A stretch of DNA of 64,000 nt from positions 1 to 64,000 of the forward strand of contig CANQXP010000005.1 in assembly GCA_947627885.1 (NCBI GenBank). The letters are read 5' to 3'. Positions 17,511 to 25,536 of the stretch are shown piece by piece. This stretch comes from an uncultured Rikenella sp. (lineage in GTDB: Bacteria > Bacteroidota > Bacteroidia > Bacteroidales > Rikenellaceae). The notes under the pieces were generated by a model that ran no database searches, had not been told where the DNA came from, and saw only the letters and a list, made by a program, of their open reading frames with translations. The first letter of the stretch is position 1. Every line of letters starts with the position of its first letter. A program made the position numbers and the translations under genes.

Positions 17511-17557
17511 GCGCCGCCGGACGCCGGAATTCCGGCACCCAATTTGCACCACAATCA

Positions 17558-17594
17558 AACACCCGGCGGGCTCTTTCCCGACCGGGTGTTTTCA
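17558..17594 (+). terminator. intrinsic terminator after the beta-barrel gene
   Basis: AACACCCGG and CCGGGTGTT form a 9-bp stem around a 15-base loop that can extend the pairing; TTTTC follows. It lies just before trkA and argues against the upstream start (17544) in the ORF track. Confidence 0.75.
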
Positions 17595-17609
17595 CATTCC
17601 GGACAAATT

Positions 17610-18302
17610 ATGAAATACATCGTTATCGGACTGGGCAACTTCGGTTCCGTTCTGGCCGCCCGGCTGACCCAGATGGGACACGAAGTGATCGGCGTGGACG
17701 ACCACCGCAACCGCGTGAACGAACTGCGCGACAGCCTCTCCAGCACCATCGCCATGGACGCCTGCGACCCCGACGCCCTGAAGGCCCTTCCCCTGAACCA
17801 GGTCGATATGGTGATCGTGGCCATCGGCGAGAATTTCGCCGCCTCGATCCAGATCGTCGCCCAGCTCCTGCAGATGAAAGTCCGGAATATCGTGGCCCGC
17901 GCCCTGAACGAGCTGCACCGTACCGTACTCCAGGCCCTGGGGGTCGAAAGGATTATCTTCCCGGAGCAGGAAGCCGCCGAAGTGATGGCTCAGTCTTTCG
18001 AACTGAACGGATTCCTCAGCTCCTACCAGATCGACCGGAACCATTACGTCATGCGCTTCGCCCTGCCGCCCGAACTGGAAGGTAAAACCATCGCCGAAAG
18101 CGAGATCGAACGCGACGGCCTTCAATTGCTGGCCGTGATCCGCAACAACGAAACACGCAACTCCATCGGGATCAATCACAACCAGAAACTGGCGGTCGAT
18201 CCGGCGCCTCCGGAAACTACCCTGACCGCAGGCGACGTGATCGTCGTTTACGGCACTTTGGCGGCCTACAACAGCTTCACCCGCAGCATACGCGAAGCCT
18301 GA
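17610..18302 (+). CDS. trkA: TrkA/KtrA-type RCK regulatory subunit of potassium uptake
   Basis: 230 residues from ATG 17610; the upstream Met in the track lies within the terminator. The RCK_N Rossmann domain opens with YIVIGLGNFGSVLAARL and the nucleotide-ribose Asp follows in VIGVDDH. The RCK_C domain occupies about 140-230 (GKTIAESEIERDGLQLLAVIR, then GDVIVVYG). It gates a TrkH/KtrB pore in response to bound nucleotide at the inner face of the membrane. The only such pore in the window is trkH at 1812-3632, so the two genes are unlinked by 14 kb of unrelated genes. The recombinase gene follows. Confidence 0.92.
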   Translation: MKYIVIGLGNFGSVLAARLTQMGHEVIGVDDHRNRVNELRDSLSSTIAMDACDPDALKALPLNQVDMVIVAIGENFAASIQIVAQLLQMKVRNIVARALNELHRTVLQALGVERIIFPEQEAAEVMAQSFELNGFLSSYQIDRNHYVMRFALPPELEGKTIAESEIERDGLQLLAVIRNNETRNSIGINHNQKLAVDPAPPETTLTAGDVIVVYGTLAAYNSFTRSIREA

Positions 18303-18344
18303 TCCCCCTTTTAACACTTTTCAACGACAAAATCCCACTTAAGC

Positions 18345-18352
18345 TACCTTTG
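18345..18352 (+). promoter_or_regulatory. -7 box for the recombinase gene
   Basis: TACCTTTG matches TAnnTTTG and lies 60 bases before the ATG. It abuts the direct repeat at 18351-18372, which resembles the palindrome downstream of the gene; a protein bound there could block this promoter. Confidence 0.55.
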
Positions 18353-18372
18353 TATGCAAATTGTATGTAAAT
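18351..18372 (+). repeat. direct repeat upstream of the recombinase, related to the downstream palindrome
   Basis: Two tandem 11-mers, TGTATGCAAAT and TGTATGTAAAT. The sequence ATGCAAATTGTATG here differs by one base from ATGCAAATCGTATG in the palindrome arms at 19682-19723. It is a candidate recombinase-binding or autoregulatory site. Confidence 0.5.
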
Positions 18373-18411
18373 TCCGTTACATAGCTGCTATAGTTTAAAG
18401 AGGATTTTGTA

Positions 18412-19641
18412 ATGTATAAATATGCAAAAGACGGGGTTACCGTCTCGTCCGTGCTCGACACCCGGCGGGCCAAAAAGAGCGGATTTTATCCCGTCAAAAT
18501 CCAGGTCGCCCATAAACGTATCCAAAAATATTACACCACGGGAAAGGAGCTAATGCCTGCCGAATGGTATAAATTGCCCAAAGCGAAAAGCAAGAAGTTA
18601 CTGGAAATCAGGCAGGATATCAGCAGCAGCTTCGACCTGATCAAGAAACAGGTGCAAGAGATGACCGAAAAGGGTCTGTTCTCTTTCGAGGCCCTGAACC
18701 TGCGGCTGGGACGGGGCTGCGGCGACACGCTGAACACCGTCTTCCATCACCGGATCGAATCGCTGAAAGCCGAACAGCGAATCGGCAACATGCTCTGGTA
18801 CAATAATGTCATCAAATCCGTCGAACGTTTTTCTCCGGGGCCTGTCCCGTTGGACCATGTGACGGTGCACTGGCTCCAGCGGTACGAAAAATTCCTGAGG
18901 GCCGAAAACAAAAGCCCCGTTACGATCAGCATGCACTTGCGGGCCATTCGGGCCATCCTGAACGAAGCCCGTAAAAACGGAAACCTGCGGGATGCCCAGT
19001 ATCCTTTTGGAAAAGGAAAATTCGAGATACAAGAGGGCGAAGGACGTAAAATTGCCTTGAATATCAAACAGATAGAACAGATCGTCCGCTATTCCGACGG
19101 CAACCAGCTGACCTCCTACTACCGGGATCTCTGGTTTTTTATCTACCTCTGCAACGGAATCAACGTAGCAGACCTGGTCAAACTGAAGTATTCCAACATT
19201 ATCGACGGCGAGATTTGCTTCGTGCGCCAGAAAACCGAACGCACGACCAAAAAACGCAAAGAGATCCGGGCTGTCATCACCGAAGAGATGTACACGATCC
19301 TCAACCGGTGGGGCAATCCGCCCCTGGAAAATAACTACCTGTTCCCGTTCCTGAACGGCACCGAAACGGCTATGGAACTGAAAATCAAGACACAAAACCT
19401 GACCCGCCGGATCAACTGGCATATGAACATTATCGGCAAAGCCCTCGGAATCGGTTCCATTTCGACCTACACGGCCCGACACTCGTTCGCCACGATCCTG
19501 AAACGGCGCGGAGCCAATATCATTTTTATATCCGAATCACTGGGACACAACGATTTAAAGACAACAGCCTGCTACCTGGCCGGTTTTGAAAAGGAAGAAA
19601 GAGAAAAAAATGCGTATTTATTAACCGATTTCGGTAAATAA
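18412..19641 (+). CDS. tyrosine recombinase, probable invertase of the SusC/SusD switch
   Basis: 409 residues in the layout of Bacteroidota tyrosine recombinases: an N-terminal arm-binding-like region (about 1-100), a SAM-like core-binding domain (about 105-215) and the catalytic domain. Visible catalytic positions are Arg in TYTARHS (about R356), His in SLGHND (about H379) and the nucleophile Tyr in TTACYLAGF (about Y388). The segment where the first Arg is expected reads YLCNGINVADL, so that residue is not obvious. It breaks and rejoins DNA at short inverted repeats. It lies 130 bases from one copy of the 18-bp repeat shared by two susC genes, which supports a role in inverting that segment. 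No phage or conjugative genes accompany it. Confidence 0.88.
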   Translation: MYKYAKDGVTVSSVLDTRRAKKSGFYPVKIQVAHKRIQKYYTTGKELMPAEWYKLPKAKSKKLLEIRQDISSSFDLIKKQVQEMTEKGLFSFEALNLRLGRGCGDTLNTVFHHRIESLKAEQRIGNMLWYNNVIKSVERFSPGPVPLDHVTVHWLQRYEKFLRAENKSPVTISMHLRAIRAILNEARKNGNLRDAQYPFGKGKFEIQEGEGRKIALNIKQIEQIVRYSDGNQLTSYYRDLWFFIYLCNGINVADLVKLKYSNIIDGEICFVRQKTERTTKKRKEIRAVITEEMYTILNRWGNPPLENNYLFPFLNGTETAMELKIKTQNLTRRINWHMNIIGKALGIGSISTYTARHSFATILKRRGANIIFISESLGHNDLKTTACYLAGFEKEEREKNAYLLTDFGK

Positions 19642-19681
19642 TTCCGGTATTTAGGAAAATACACGTAACCGAAGCGAAAAT

Positions 19682-19723
19682 ATATGCAAATCGTATGCAC
19701 AGGCGTACATACGATTTGCATAT
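19682..19723. repeat. perfect 16-bp inverted repeat beside the recombinase gene
   Basis: ATATGCAAATCGTATG (19682-19697) and its exact complement CATACGATTTGCATAT (19708-19723) surround CACAGGCGTA. No T-run follows, so it is not a standard terminator. Similarity to the direct repeat upstream of the recombinase suggests a binding site for the recombinase or an accessory protein. Confidence 0.75.
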
Positions 19724-19769
19724 TTCATTGATAATCATTATATATATATTTACCGATATGTTATAAATC

Positions 19770-19790
19770 CTCTGCTTTACAAGCAGAGGC
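19770..19790 (+). repeat. predicted inversion crossover site, silent end
   Basis: Contains TGCTTTACAAGCAGAGGC (19773-19790), an exact inverted copy of 35037-35054. At this end the core is part of a near-perfect palindrome, CCTCTGCTT-TAC-AAGCAGAGG. In frame it encodes ALQAEA, the same residues as in the intact SusC. Confidence 0.85.
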
Positions 19791-22700
19791 TGTAACGGTG
19801 ACGGCGCTGGGCGGTAAGAAACAGGATCGTAAGATCGGTTATGCCGCAACTACGGTAAAGGGGGACGACCTGGCACGTACTAACGCCATCAGTCCGATCA
19901 ACGCACTGCAGGGGAAAGTAGCCGGTCTTAACATCGCCACTACCGGATCGTCGGGTCTGACCAGCGTGCCGGTGGTAACTTTGCGTGGTGCCAAGTCGCT
20001 GACCAAGAACAACTCTCCGATCTATGTGATCGACGGGATCGTGATCGACCACGATTACGGTACCGACGGGATGACCAACGACGGTAACATGTACGGTAAC
20101 CAGTTGAAGAACCTGAACTCAGCGGACTTCGAATCGGTGACCGTCCTCAAGGGTGCGGCTGCAACCTCTCTGTACGGTTCGCGCGGTGCCAACGGTGCCA
20201 TCGTGATCACCACCAAGGGCGGTAAAGCCCGCAACGGTATCGGTGTGGAAGTGAACTACACCCACGAATTCTCGCAGGCTTACAAATCGCCGATCGCGCT
20301 TCAGAACCTTTATGGTATGGGTAGCGCTTCGAACGGTTTCGAAGGTGGTATCGACCCGGCTATCCAATCTACCGCTTCGACTTATACCGGTCTTTCTTTC
20401 GGTCCCCGGATGGATGCCGGTATCAGCATGCGTCAAGATTACAAATTGTGGGAAAACCGTCCCGGATACGAATTCAACCCGGACGAACCGCTCGTATCTT
20501 ATCCGGACAACTGGAAATCGCTGTTCCAGACCGGCTACCAGGATAACGTGAGCGTTGCGCTGACCGGCGGTTCGGAAAAGGCTACCTATCGTCTGTCGTA
20601 TGGTTATACGTCGATGAAAGGCCCGCTGCCCAAGAACGACTTCAAACGCCACTCGGTGAACTTCCGCACCAACGGTAAGATCAACGATATCTTCTCCGTA
20701 GACTTCAGCATGCAGTACTCGAACTCGAACACGCTGAACGCCCACCGTATCGACGGTTACAGCGACGGTACGAGCTTCGTTAATCAGGTGACTACCAACC
20801 TGTCCCGTAACACCGACCTGAACTGGTTCCGCGATAACTATATCGACTACAGCAACTGGGAACGTATGGTTGTCAACGCTGAAGGCGCCAGCGGCAGCCT
20901 GATCAGCCTGCAGAACACCCTGAACGAGTTTGTCGATAGGAACGTCGAGCACACGGAGCAGACCATTATCAGCCGTCTGGCCCTGAACGCTCAGCTTACC
21001 AGCTGGTTGGATGCAAGCGCAAGCATTTCGTACAACCACTATATCGAAAATGACGAGACCAAAAACTGGGGTTCCGAAAAATATCGTAAAGGTAGCGGTA
21101 ACCAGTATGCTATCAGCGGTAAGAACTGGGGTAAATACAACTCCCTGATCACCCTGCACAGCAACAACCGCTTCGTAGACGACAACCTCGAACTGGACGT
21201 GCGTTTGATCAACGAAATGTACGGGAACCAGGCAGGTGCTTCTTACAGCCGTTCGACTAATGGCGGTCTGAAAGTTCCGGGACTTTTCTCGTTCGCAAAT
21301 ACCCAGAACCCGATTACGGTAGATAACCTCAGCTCAAGCTGGAACCGTCGTAACAACATGGTTGTCGGGCTCGGTGGTGTAGTCAACCTCTCTTGGAAAG
21401 ACCAGATCAACCTGGAAGTAACCGGCCGTAACGACTGGATCTCCTCGCTGCTCTATCCGGACTTCATGCTGCGTGAAGGCGCTCATGACAACTACTCGGT
21501 GTTCTACCCGTCAGTGAACCTGTCGTGGGTATTCTCCGATACGTTCCACATCAACCCGAACGTGCTTTCTTTCGGTAAACTGCGTGCATCGTGGGGCCAG
21601 GTTGGTTCCGGTACCAACGCCTATGCAACCAGCAACGGGGCCGGCGGTTTCAACATCTCGACCTATACCCCGGTGACGGGCGGCAATATCTTCTCGGCAA
21701 CCCCGAACGACGGTACCCTGCCTAACTACGACCTGAAACCAGAAATCCAGCAGTCTATGGAATTCGGTGCCGACCTGCGTTTCCTGAACGGCGCTATCGG
21801 TGTGGACGTGGCTTACTACAAGATCAACACCAAAAACCAGATCCTTACTCTGGCTGCCGTTACCGAATCGGGTGTAAGCAACCGCCTGATCAACGCCGGT
21901 AACATCCAGAACCAGGGTTGGGAAATCGCTCTGGACTTCCGTCCGATCCAGACCAACACCGTACGGTGGAACATCGGCCTGCTTTGGAGCCGCAACCGCG
22001 GTAAGGTGAAGGAACTGCACCCGGATATCAAACGCCAGATCTTCTACGGCGGCGGCGGTCGTATGACTCCTGCTATCGTGGCCTTCGAAGGCGGTGCATT
22101 TGGCCAGATCGTAGCCGGTGACGGTTTCGGTACGACCCGTACTTTGGCTCATTACTATGACGAAAGCAACCCGAACAACCCGCTGAACGGCAAGAAAGCG
22201 CTGCGTTACTACGGGGAATATGCAACGGGCCTTCCGCTGACCGTATGGCAGACCAACAACAACATGCCCGGCCGGAACAAAGACAAGGACGGTAACCTGT
22301 ACAGCAACTACTACAATACGGATCATACTTACGACGTATTGGGCAACGTAGAGGCCGACTTCAACGCATCGTTCACGACCAACCTGATGGTGAACCTGCC
22401 GAACAACAACGGTTCTCTGGACCTCTTCGCACAGATCGACGGCCGCGTGGGCGGTAACATGATCTCTACGAGCTACGTGACTGCAATGGCAGCCGGGGCG
22501 AACAAATCGTCGCTCTATGGCCGCGATGCCGAACACGGCGGTCTGGCACGCACCAACTACAAGGGCGACCTGGTCAATAACGGTCTGGTCCTCGACGGGG
22601 TTTATACCGGTAAAAACGCCATGGTGGTAACGACGCTGAACGGTCAGGGTTCCTACACTGACGGCGACGGCGTGGTACACCAGGGTCAGGTAGACCTGCG

Positions 22701-23076
22701 CGGTATGACGATGCAGCAGGCTGTAGATGCAGGCTATATCGCCCCGATGCTCAGCACCATTTACTACCAGGGCCAATACGGCTGGCTGGGCGGCGCCCTG
22801 ACCATGCCGACCGAGGAAATGGTTTACGATTACACCTATATCGCACTGCGTGAGATCACGATCGGGTACAACTTCCCGCAGAAGTGGATCAAACATGTAG
22901 GTCTGCAGGATGCACGCCTGTCGTTCTCGGCACGTAACCTCTGCTACCTGTACAATGGTCTGCCCGACAAAATCAACCCGGAATCGATGTCGTCAGGTAA
23001 CCCGCTGGTTCCTGTGGACTGGGGTGGAGTACCGTACTCCCGCAGCTTCTCGATCAACCTGAACCTGAGATTCTAA
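19774..23076 (+). CDS. silent SusC/RagA-type TonB-dependent receptor cassette lacking its N-terminus
   Basis: About 1100 residues beginning at ALQAEAVTVTALGGKKQDR. No ATG or GTG is available upstream before a stop at 19732, and there is no signal peptide, carboxypeptidase-regulatory domain or promoter. The plug is complete (NALQGKVAGLNIA, NNSPIYVIDGIV, VTVLKGAAATSLYGSRGANGAIVI) and is followed by the long barrel, which ends in the terminal-aromatic strand RSFSINLNLRF. The plug is very close to the intact SusC at 31811, while the extracellular-loop regions differ strongly. Joined to the fixed 100-residue N-terminus it would give a normal 1200-residue SusC. Its SusD follows 28 bases later. Confidence 0.85.
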   Translation, partial: ALQAEAVTVTALGGKKQDRKIGYAATTVKGDDLARTNAISPINALQGKVAGLNIATTGSSGLTSVPVVTLRGAKSLTKNNSPIYVIDGIVIDHDYGTDGMTNDGNMYGNQLKNLNSADFESVTVLKGAAATSLYGSRGANGAIVITTKGGKARNGIGVEVNYTHEFSQAYKSPIALQNLYGMGSASNGFEGGIDPAIQSTASTYTGLSFGPRMDAGISMRQDYKLWENRPGYEFNPDEPLVSYPDNWKSLFQTGYQDNVSVALTGGSEKATYRLSYGYTSMKGPLPKNDFKRHSVNFRTNGKINDIFSVDFSMQYSNSNTLNAHRIDGYSDGTSFVNQVTTNLSRNTDLNWFRDNYIDYSNWERMVVNAEGASGSLISLQNTLNEFVDRNVEHTEQTIISRLALNAQLTSWLDASASISYNHYIENDETKNWGSEKYRKGSGNQYAISGKNWGKYNSLITLHSNNRFVDDNLELDVRLINEMYGNQAGASYSRSTNGGLKVPGLFSFANTQNPITVDNLSSSWNRRNNMVVGLGGVVNLSWKDQINLEVTGRNDWISSLLYPDFMLREGAHDNYSVFYPSVNLSWVFSDTFHINPNVLSFGKLRASWGQVGSGTNAYATSNGAGGFNISTYTPVTGGNIFSATPNDGTLPNYDLKPEIQQSMEFGADLRFLNGAIGVDVAYYKINTKNQILTLAAVTESGVSNRLINAGNIQNQGWEIALDFRPIQTNTVRWNIGLLWSRNRGKVKELHPDIKRQIFYGGGGRMTPAIVAFEGGAFGQIVAGDGFGTTRTLAHYYDESNPNNPLNGKKALRYYGEYATGLPLTVWQTNNNMPGRNKDKDGNLYSNYYNTDHTYDVLGNVEADFNASFTTNLMVNLPNNNGSLDLFAQIDGRVGGNMISTSYVTAMAAGANKSSLYGRDAEHGGLARTNYKGDLVNNGLVLDGVYTGKNAMVVTTLNGQGSYTDGDGVVHQGQVDLRGMTMQQAVDAGYIAPMLSTIYYQGQYGWLGGALTMPTEEMVYDYTYIALREITIGYNFPQKWIKHVGLQDARLSFSARNLCYLYNGLPDKINPESMSSGNPLVPVDWGGVPYSRSFSINLNLRF

Positions 23077-23104
23077 TCGTATCAAAATCCTAAACAAGTC
23101 ATTT

Positions 23105-25339
23105 ATGAAAACATACAAAAAATACATAGTGGGTGCCGCGGTTCTTTCCGTTGCGGTCCTGACGGGCTGTAAGGATAAGATGCGGGAACTCAACACAAAT
23201 CCCGATCTGATCAGTTCAGCTCTGCCCGAATACCAGTTTCTCGGTGCAACGAAAAACTGGGGATGGTTCAGCAACGGCTGGGCGCGCGACCGGGCAGGGA
23301 ACATCGGTGCTACGATGCAGGTGAGCCTTTCCAACGGCAACAGCGCTTCTTACGTGAATCCGACCGACTGGTCGGGCGGTAACATGAGCTACTTCGGTAA
23401 GATCTACAGCCGCTACTATTCTGCAGGTAAGAGACTGAACTCTTTGTGCGATTATATCGACGAACAGTTGGATGCTACAGAACGTCCTCGTTATCAGGAT
23501 ATCCGTGCGATTGCCCGGGTGCTCCAGATGCACGAAGCGTGGACCATCTTCACCAACTACGGTGCAATGGTGTTCGACGAAGCGTTCAAAATCCGCGAAG
23601 GGATCACTTTCCCGACTTACAATGTCTATAGCAAAGAATCGGGCATTTACAAACAGCTCGACGACTCTGTGAAGATGTGTATCGCACAATTGAGCTCTCC
23701 GATCCGCGAGGATGCAGTTGCACTGGGCGCCCATGACGGTTTCTACGGTTTCACCTATACGACCAAAGAGACGGGTGGTGCTACCTGGGCAGTGAACACG
23801 CCTGAAAAGGAACGCGAACGCTGGCTTAAATTCGCCACTACGCTGCGCCTGAAAATGGCAGTGTCGGTACGTGAGGTGGATCCTGAATTCTATCAGACTG
23901 TTCTCGGCGAAGTACGTCAGCTGGTATCCAGCAATCCGAACGCGCTGATGAGCGAAGTTCAGGACGGTTGCCAGTTCGTTCTGCCGGACTCCTGGTATGA
24001 CAAGAACGAGAACAACCAGCTCTCTTTCTGGTATGGTATGCCGGTTTCCTACGTACATTCGATGAAACTGGTGAACGACCCGCGCCTGCCGTTGGTAGCT
24101 AACATGAACTACTGCGACACCTCGCTGAGCGTATGGTACAAATTCGTCGCCACCTATTTCCCGGATTCGCTTCAGACCACAGTTGTTTTCAATGAAAAGA
24201 CCAACAGCTATGAGACTCTGGATTGGGGCGATGTCCTGAAAATGGGTAACGTTTTCCAGGGCCAGACTCTCAACCCGGCTAACAGCGGGAATGCGTTCGG
24301 CCCGGGGACTCTGCTGAAAGGTATGAGCCTGACGATCACGATTCGCCACCCGGATTGGCAAGACCCGAATCAGGCCGGTATCTCAGCTACAGAAAAGGCG
24401 GCTCGCGAAGCGCACAACGCTACCCTTGAGTCGGCTCAGTTGCGGAACGCTTTCACCGGTCAGGTCGAGACCGCACGCCTCGATGGTATCTCGGATCCGA
24501 CCAAACCTTGGAAAGGCCAAAACGGTTCACGGAGTTCCAGCATCCGTATCGCATCGGGTCTCCAGAGTCGCCACTATGTGATGAACACCGGTGGCGGTGG
24601 TTGGGCTGGTCCGTCTTGGGACTATGACAACAACACTCCGGCCGAAACCGAGATCAAGATGGTGACCAAAGTGCTGCCCTATGCCGAGCACTGCTTCCTG
24701 ATGGCCCTGATCTGCAACTACGACGGCGGTACGATCGGTTCGAAAGACGCAGAAGGCTGGTATAACGAAGGTATCCGCGCTTCCATGCAGGAAACCGTCG
24801 AAGATGCCGAACGCGTATTCGTGAAGATCTGTACTAATACCAGCTTCCCGACCGTGGCAGGCGTCAACGCCGATGCAGACGGTTCGAACAAGCGCCTGTA
24901 CAAGATCGACTACACCGGGGCTGACTACACGAACTACATCGCCAAACCGGACGTACAGTTTACCGGCAGCCAGGATGACAAGACCAACAAGATCATGATC
25001 CAGATGTGGCTCGCTAACTGGCAGAAACCGGAAAACACGTGGTTCTACTACAAATTAACCGGTTATCCGCACACCGTGAAGTACGAATGGGAAACCCCGA
25101 ACGAAGCTGCCATGCCGCAGAAACTCGGTTTCGAACAGCCGTACCTCTCTACCGGCGAACAGATGGTGTTCCCGCGTCGTGTGACCACTCCGCAGCCGCA
25201 GGTTGAAAACATGCCGAACTGGTATGAAATGCAGTCTGCATTGGAGGCACAGACGAACCCGTCTTATGCACCGCACGGTTGGAACGACTACTCAGGACGT
25301 GTGTTCTGGGATGTTATCGAACCCGCAGGGCTGTATTAG
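23105..25339 (+). CDS. SusD/RagB-type nutrient-binding outer-membrane lipoprotein, silent pair
   Basis: 744 residues, longer than classical SusD. The signal peptide ends in a lipobox (AVLTGCKDK, Cys at about 22). The N-terminus GCKDKMRELNTNP is nearly identical to that of the SusD at 29644. An alpha-helical TPR-rich core follows (RYQDIRAIARVLQMHEAWTIFTNYGAMVFDEAF), with a C-terminal region ending GRVFWDVIEPAGLY. SusD proteins form the surface lid over their SusC barrel and capture the nutrient. No glycoside hydrolase or protease is nearby to indicate a substrate. In the present orientation it has no visible promoter and would be expressed after inversion. Confidence 0.88.
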   Translation: MKTYKKYIVGAAVLSVAVLTGCKDKMRELNTNPDLISSALPEYQFLGATKNWGWFSNGWARDRAGNIGATMQVSLSNGNSASYVNPTDWSGGNMSYFGKIYSRYYSAGKRLNSLCDYIDEQLDATERPRYQDIRAIARVLQMHEAWTIFTNYGAMVFDEAFKIREGITFPTYNVYSKESGIYKQLDDSVKMCIAQLSSPIREDAVALGAHDGFYGFTYTTKETGGATWAVNTPEKERERWLKFATTLRLKMAVSVREVDPEFYQTVLGEVRQLVSSNPNALMSEVQDGCQFVLPDSWYDKNENNQLSFWYGMPVSYVHSMKLVNDPRLPLVANMNYCDTSLSVWYKFVATYFPDSLQTTVVFNEKTNSYETLDWGDVLKMGNVFQGQTLNPANSGNAFGPGTLLKGMSLTITIRHPDWQDPNQAGISATEKAAREAHNATLESAQLRNAFTGQVETARLDGISDPTKPWKGQNGSRSSSIRIASGLQSRHYVMNTGGGGWAGPSWDYDNNTPAETEIKMVTKVLPYAEHCFLMALICNYDGGTIGSKDAEGWYNEGIRASMQETVEDAERVFVKICTNTSFPTVAGVNADADGSNKRLYKIDYTGADYTNYIAKPDVQFTGSQDDKTNKIMIQMWLANWQKPENTWFYYKLTGYPHTVKYEWETPNEAAMPQKLGFEQPYLSTGEQMVFPRRVTTPQPQVENMPNWYEMQSALEAQTNPSYAPHGWNDYSGRVFWDVIEPAGLY

Positions 25340-25350
25340 TCCTTGTACCG

Positions 25351-25382
25351 GATGCGGTTCCCGAAAGGGGAACCGCATCTTT
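25351..25382 (+). terminator. first terminator after the silent susCD pair
   Basis: GATGCGGTTCCC and GGGGAACCGCATC pair around GAAA; TTTGG follows. Confidence 0.75.
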
Positions 25383-25396
25383 GGCCGAAATTGAAA

Positions 25397-25429
25397 GAGC
25401 CTGCCCATAAATATGGGCAGGCTCTTTTT
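25397..25429 (+). terminator. second, stronger terminator after the silent susCD pair
   Basis: GAGCCTGCCCAT and ATGGGCAGGCTC form a 12-bp stem followed by TTTTT. The tandem terminators would keep susCD transcription out of the opposing aminotransferase gene. Confidence 0.9.
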
Positions 25430-25459
25430 GTATGCTGCATTATGGATTCAGATGCCTGC

Positions 25460-25498
25460 AAAAATCGGGGCCGTCGGCGATTATCGCCGACGGCCCCG
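25460..25498 (-). terminator. terminator of the aminotransferase gene
   Basis: GGGGCCGTCGGCGA pairs with TCGCCGACGGCCCC (14 bp). On the minus strand the stem is followed by GATTTTTGC. Confidence 0.85.
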
Positions 25499-25536
25499 GT
25501 TCACAACAATTAACGCCTTACAACTTACAAGGAAAC

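Noticed and set aside
20119-22896. Long minus-strand ORFs opposite the silent susC
   Set aside because: Antisense frames of a real gene; the plus-strand product is a full SusC plug and barrel.
19798-23076. Reading the silent susC as a normal gene started by GTG 19798
   Set aside because: This start would remove the signal peptide and N-terminal domain, giving a receptor that could not reach the outer membrane. The sequence identity extends upstream to the 18-bp site in the same frame, which fits a cassette rather than a shortened gene.
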